A stretch of 17,041 bases of DNA, taken from contig JBCCYI010000086.1 in the NCBI GenBank assembly GCA_039189975.1, forward strand, positions 1 to 17,041, in the 5' to 3' direction. Below are positions 13,937 to 17,041 of the stretch, piece by piece (position 1 is the first letter of the stretch; each line of letters starts with the position of its first letter). The translations under genes were made by a program, and so were the position numbers. Origin of the DNA: HLUCCA09 sp039189975. Its GTDB lineage: Bacteria; Pseudomonadota; Alphaproteobacteria; Rhodobacterales; Rhodobacteraceae. Under the pieces are notes generated by a model that was not told the origin of the DNA, did no database searches, and saw nothing but the letters and a program-made list of their open reading frames with translations.

Positions 13937-14236
13937 ATGCGCACTCAACTCACCAAACGGGCCACGGCCGCTGGCCTTCTCGCGACACTCCTGCTCGCCT
14001 CCGGCTGCGCCTACGAAGCCGGAAGCCAGCTCGCAACAAGCGACTTCGGCAACTCGACGATGAACAACCAGCTCGTACAGACCTGTCAGGCTGGCACCTT
14101 CTCGGACGGAAAGTACCATTCCAAAGCGGGCGGATGTCCGGGACGGACATGGGACGGACAATACGCCCAGGTGACCTACGACGGATACGTGGCCGACGCC
14201 GTGCCGCTGCCGACCGTGACCACCAGTATTGACTAG
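13937..14236 (+). CDS. Small lipoprotein in the Tad pilus operon
   Basis: A 99-aa lipoprotein. The signal sequence ends in the lipobox LLASGC, with lipidated Cys at residue 24; residue +2 is Ala, favouring the outer membrane. The mature part has two more cysteines (50 and 67), able to form a disulfide, and ends TVTTSID. ATG at 13937 is preferred to ATG at 13931 because AAGGA (13924-13928) is 8 nt away instead of 2. It lies directly after cpaC and before a terminator, where many Tad loci carry a CpaD/RcpB-type secretin partner. It is far shorter than CpaD (about 200 aa) and shows no resemblance, so it is probably a pilotin or accessory protein; that role is inferred from position. Confidence 0.8.
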   Translation: MRTQLTKRATAAGLLATLLLASGCAYEAGSQLATSDFGNSTMNNQLVQTCQAGTFSDGKYHSKAGGCPGRTWDGQYAQVTYDGYVADAVPLPTVTTSID

Positions 14237-14260
14237 GCGTCTCCTCCAGAGACCCCTCAC

Positions 14261-14289
14261 ACGGCGCGCCTTCGGGCGCGCCGTTTTTC
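14261..14289 (+). terminator. Strong Rho-independent terminator after the cpaC-lipoprotein pair
   Basis: CGGCGCGCC (14262-14270) pairs perfectly with GGCGCGCCG (14275-14283) around a UUCG tetraloop closed by C-G, followed by TTTTT (14284-14288). A textbook terminator, 25 bp after the lipoprotein stop. Confidence 0.93.
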
Positions 14290-14639
14290 GTTGTGAGCGC
14301 CCGCTGGGACCCGAGCCACAGAAGCCGCCCATCGGCATCGTCCCGGGCAAGGCCCGTAGCGCAGGGTGCAGCCGCTAACACCCGCGGCATCAGCACGGCA
14401 TCACTGGCCCGTGATTGGAAACAGAACAGACTGTCCCGCGGAACCACCGACAGATATCGCACAATTTCGGCTTTCTCGCCCCATTTCCGCCCCCTTTGCC
14501 GCGAAGATCGCACCCAAGGACAAGTGCGGCCCGAAGGCCGTGCGAGTGGCGCCTGAACCCGGCGACCGAGAGGCAGAAAGTATTAATGCCTCCCGTGTAT
14601 CTGGAATGAGGTCGTCTTCTCGAAGAAGGACGTGAAACC
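14290..14639 (+). other. 350-bp non-coding gap before cpaE
   Basis: No convincing gene. Contents: ATCAC/GTGAT inverted repeat (14400-14404, 14411-14415), CGGCC-CGAA-GGCCG hairpin (14527-14540), a TATTAA -10-like element at 14581 without a good -35, and AAGGA 9 nt before the cpaE start. Following a strong terminator, it probably contains the cpaE promoter. Confidence 0.5.
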
Positions 14640-15908
14640 ATGGATACCAGCGCTGCCCTGCAGCCCGAGGCGGCTCCGATCACCGCCTGTACGATTTGCC
14701 GAGACGTGCAGAACTTCGATCTCCTGATCGAGGATATGGAGCATGAGCTCGGCGAATGCTGGGGCGACCTCTCCTTTCAAGATGCCATCAACTTCTTCTC
14801 CCAGCCCGAGGCGGAAGCGCTCGAATTCGTCGCCATCGCCATGGACAGTGAGGACGAAGACGAGATCATGCTCATCGGCGAGATCATCAGCGCCGCCGAA
14901 GGGCGCGGGATCAAGGTGGTCCTCGTCGCCGAAGATGTGAGCCCAGTTGTTCTGCACCAGCTCCTGCGCATGGGTGCCGCGGATTTTCTACCATATCCGC
15001 TTCCCGAAGGTGCGCTGCACGAAGCGCTGGAGCGGATGCGCCGTCCAGCGCCCGCCGTCGTCGCCGCAGCCGCCGGCGGCGCGGATGCAGCGACAGGTGC
15101 GAGCACCGGCGGCCGTGATGGCGTCGTCCTGCCCGTGCACGGCCTGGCGGGCGGCGTGGGCGCAACGACCTTCGCCGTCAATCTCGCATGGGAGCTCGCC
15201 AATCCCCTTCGCACCCGCAAATCGAAAGAGCTGCCGACCCCCAAGGTCTGTATCCTCGATCTCGATTTCCAGACGGGGACCGTCGCAACCTATCTCGATC
15301 TTGCCCGCCGTGACTCGGTCTATGAGTTCCTATCGGATGTGGGCCAGGCCGATTCCGAGAGCTTCCTGCAGGCGCTTCAGGTGCATGAGGACAAGCTCCA
15401 CGTCCTGACCGCCCCGTCGGAGATGCTCCCGCTCGACATCATCGGCCCCGAAGAGATCACCCCTCTGATCGACCTCGCGCGCGCCAACTTCGACTTCGTC
15501 ATCATCGACATGCCGTCGACGCTCGTCACCTGGTCCGAAACGGTGCTCCACGCGAGCCAAGTCTACTTCGCGATGCTCGAGCTCGACATGCGCTCCGCAC
15601 AGAATACGCTGCGGTTCCTGCGCCTTCTGCGCGGCGAGGACCTGCCGGTCGAGAAGCTCCGCTTCGGGCTCAACCGCGCGCCCCGGATGACCGACCTTCA
15701 GGGTAAGGCCCGCGCCAAGCGCATGGCCGAGAGCCTCGATATCGACATCGAGCTGCTCTTGCCCGACGGCGCCAAACAGGTTGCCGAAGCCTGCGACCAT
15801 GGCATCCCACTGGCCGGAAGTTGCGGCAAGAACCCCTTGCGCAAGGAAATCGCCAAGCTCGCGGAATCGCTCAACGAACTGGTGAGTTCCACCGCGGCCG
15901 CCGGCTAA
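14640..15908 (+). CDS. cpaE: Tad pilus localisation protein CpaE/TadZ (ParA/MinD-like)
   Basis: A 422-aa cytoplasmic protein that places the Tad machine, typically at a pole. Residues about 14-135 are an atypical receiver-like domain. After an Ala/Gly linker (about 137-160), residues 161-415 are a ParA/MinD-type ATPase fold with the deviant P-loop LAGGVGATT (169-177), VCILDLDFQTG (203-213) and FDFVIIDMPST. Both lysines expected in KGGxGKTT are replaced by alanine (A170, A175), as some TadZ proteins show. ATG at 14640 has AAGGA 9 nt upstream. It lies 403 bp after the lipoprotein gene, past a strong terminator, so it is probably transcribed separately from cpaC. CpaF follows after 66 bp. Confidence 0.93.
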   Translation: MDTSAALQPEAAPITACTICRDVQNFDLLIEDMEHELGECWGDLSFQDAINFFSQPEAEALEFVAIAMDSEDEDEIMLIGEIISAAEGRGIKVVLVAEDVSPVVLHQLLRMGAADFLPYPLPEGALHEALERMRRPAPAVVAAAAGGADAATGASTGGRDGVVLPVHGLAGGVGATTFAVNLAWELANPLRTRKSKELPTPKVCILDLDFQTGTVATYLDLARRDSVYEFLSDVGQADSESFLQALQVHEDKLHVLTAPSEMLPLDIIGPEEITPLIDLARANFDFVIIDMPSTLVTWSETVLHASQVYFAMLELDMRSAQNTLRFLRLLRGEDLPVEKLRFGLNRAPRMTDLQGKARAKRMAESLDIDIELLLPDGAKQVAEACDHGIPLAGSCGKNPLRKEIAKLAESLNELVSSTAAAG

Positions 15909-15914
15909 TCGCCA

Positions 15915-15940
15915 GCGCGGCGCATCGCCCGTTGCCGCGC
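15915..15940 (+). promoter_or_regulatory. Intercistronic hairpin between cpaE and cpaF
   Basis: GCGCGGC (15915-15921) pairs with GCCGCGC (15934-15940) around a 12-nt loop. No U-run follows, so it is not a standard terminator; it may affect mRNA processing or the cpaE/cpaF expression ratio. Confidence 0.3.
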
Positions 15941-15974
15941 GACAGCCGCCCCCGGACCTGAGGAGAGACGCCCA

Positions 15975-17041
15975 ATGTTTTCGCGCTACAAGAAGCCCTC
16001 CGGCGCCACCCCGCAGCCCAAGGCCCCGCCGCAAGCCGCCCCCGCCGCTGCGCCGAGCGCGCCCGACGCCCCAAAGCCCCGCGTGCAGCGCCGCGCCGCC
16101 CCCGAAAAGGGCGCCAACGTCCCCGCCAAAGCCCAGCCTGCGGACAAGGAAAAGCGCCGCAAGGAACGGCTGGCCGAAATCAAGATGGAGCTGCACAAGG
16201 CGCTCCTCGACAATCTCAACCTCTCCGCCCTCGAAAGCGCGACCGAGCAGGAGCTCCGCCAGGAGATCTCAGCCATCGCCGCCGAGAGCCTGGAAGAGAT
16301 GGGCGTCGTTCTCAACCGCGAGGAACGCCAGTCGCTCCAGCAGGACCTCTTTGACGAGGTGACGGGCCTCGGCCCGCTCGAGCCGCTCCTCAAGGATGAC
16401 GACGTCAACGATATCCTCGTCAACGGGCCCAACCAGGTCTTCGTCGAGCGCGCGGGCAAGCTCTCGCTCTCCGAAGTCACCTTCAAGGATGAGCGGCACC
16501 TGCTGCGCATCATCGACAAGATCGTCTCCGCCGTGGGACGCCGTGTCGACGAATCAAACCCTTACGTGGACGCCCGTCTCGCCGATGGCTCGCGTTTCAA
16601 CGCAATGGTCCCTCCCATCGCGGTCGACGGCTCGCTCGTCTCCATCCGTAAATTCAAGAAGGAAAAGCTGGCCGTTGACGACCTCGTCAAGTTCGGCGCC
16701 TTCACCGAGGAGATGGCCGCCTACCTTCAGGCCGCCGTCGCCTGCCGCCTTAACGTCATCGTCTCCGGCGGTACGGGCTCCGGTAAAACGACCACGCTCA
16801 ACGCGCTGTCGTCCTTCATCGACGACAGCGAGCGCATCCTCACCATCGAGGACACCGCCGAACTGCAGCTCCAGCAGACCCACGTCGGCCGCATGGAGAG
16901 CCGCCCCGCCAACGTCGAGGGCAAGGGCGCCGTCACCCAGCGCGACTGTCTGCGCAACGCGCTGCGGATGCGCCCGGACCGCATCATCGTCGGCGAGACG
17001 CGCGGCGAGGAGGTGATCGACATGCTCCAGGCCATGAACAC
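15975..17041 (+). CDS. cpaF: Tad pilus assembly ATPase CpaF/TadA (3' end cut off by window)
   Basis: The first 355 residues of the hexameric secretion ATPase that drives Flp pilus assembly at the cytoplasmic membrane. The N-terminus (MFSRYKKPSGATP) is a Pro/Ala-rich, probably disordered leader of about 55 residues, then a helical segment, then the conserved VTGLGPLEPLL and DILVNGP region. The P-loop is SGGTGSGKTTT, with K271; it is followed by TIEDTAELQLQQTHVGRME (Asp-box region) and RMRPDRIIVGETRGEE (Walker B). The frame runs intact off the right edge. ATG at 15975 follows AGGAG (15961-15965) at 9 nt. tadB and tadC would be expected next. Identity firm. Confidence 0.95.
   Translation, partial: MFSRYKKPSGATPQPKAPPQAAPAAAPSAPDAPKPRVQRRAAPEKGANVPAKAQPADKEKRRKERLAEIKMELHKALLDNLNLSALESATEQELRQEISAIAAESLEEMGVVLNREERQSLQQDLFDEVTGLGPLEPLLKDDDVNDILVNGPNQVFVERAGKLSLSEVTFKDERHLLRIIDKIVSAVGRRVDESNPYVDARLADGSRFNAMVPPIAVDGSLVSIRKFKKEKLAVDDLVKFGAFTEEMAAYLQAAVACRLNVIVSGGTGSGKTTTLNALSSFIDDSERILTIEDTAELQLQQTHVGRMESRPANVEGKGAVTQRDCLRNALRMRPDRIIVGETRGEEVIDMLQAMN

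Noticed and set aside
14405..14418. Possible sigma-54 promoter (TGGCCCG then TTGG) upstream of cpaE
   Set aside because: Spacing between the GG and second element is one base short, and the second element lacks GC.

Overview
This looks like chromosomal DNA from an alphaproteobacterium, most likely a marine Rhodobacteraceae (Roseobacter-group) species. The evidence is the high GC, the compact layout with GC-rich third codon positions, and the protein types: class I PPK2, PCu(A)C copper chaperone with a small CxxC partner, alphaproteobacterial L28, MeaB, and a Tad/Cpa pilus locus. I saw no tRNA, rRNA, CRISPR array, integrase or transposase.

Bases 1-8888 are mostly ordinary housekeeping and accessory genes in short units. 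In order: the 3' part of a polyphosphate kinase 2 gene (+); a LysE/RhtB exporter (-) divergent from an Lrp/AsnC regulator (+); a small exported four-cysteine protein (+); a low-molecular-weight phosphotyrosine phosphatase (-) divergent from an ABC half-transporter (+); a two-gene copper unit (-), with a small CxxC protein followed by PCu(A)C; rpmB (-) with a clear terminator and a structured leader; a membrane dipeptidase (+); and meaB (-).

Bases 8889-12485 are the unusual part. A minus-strand cassette runs 77-aa protein, then 157-aa Ig-like protein, then 677-aa PKD plus beta-helix protein, possibly led by a fourth gene of 120 aa. None of the three well-supported proteins has a signal peptide, and their architecture resembles phage tail-spike or adhesin modules. 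No other phage gene is present. The cassette's downstream side carries a 12-bp inverted repeat, a 19-bp direct repeat and a 10-bp unit repeated four times. It lies directly beside the pilus genes.

Bases 12486-17041 hold a Tad (Flp) pilus segment on the + strand: secretin CpaC/RcpA, a small lipoprotein, a strong UUCG-loop terminator, then CpaE/TadZ and the start of CpaF/TadA, which runs off the window. CpaC would form the outer-membrane pore, CpaF would power assembly, and CpaE would localise the machine. The Flp pilin, prepilin peptidase and CpaB/RcpC genes are not in the window; the beta-helix cassette occupies the side where they often lie.
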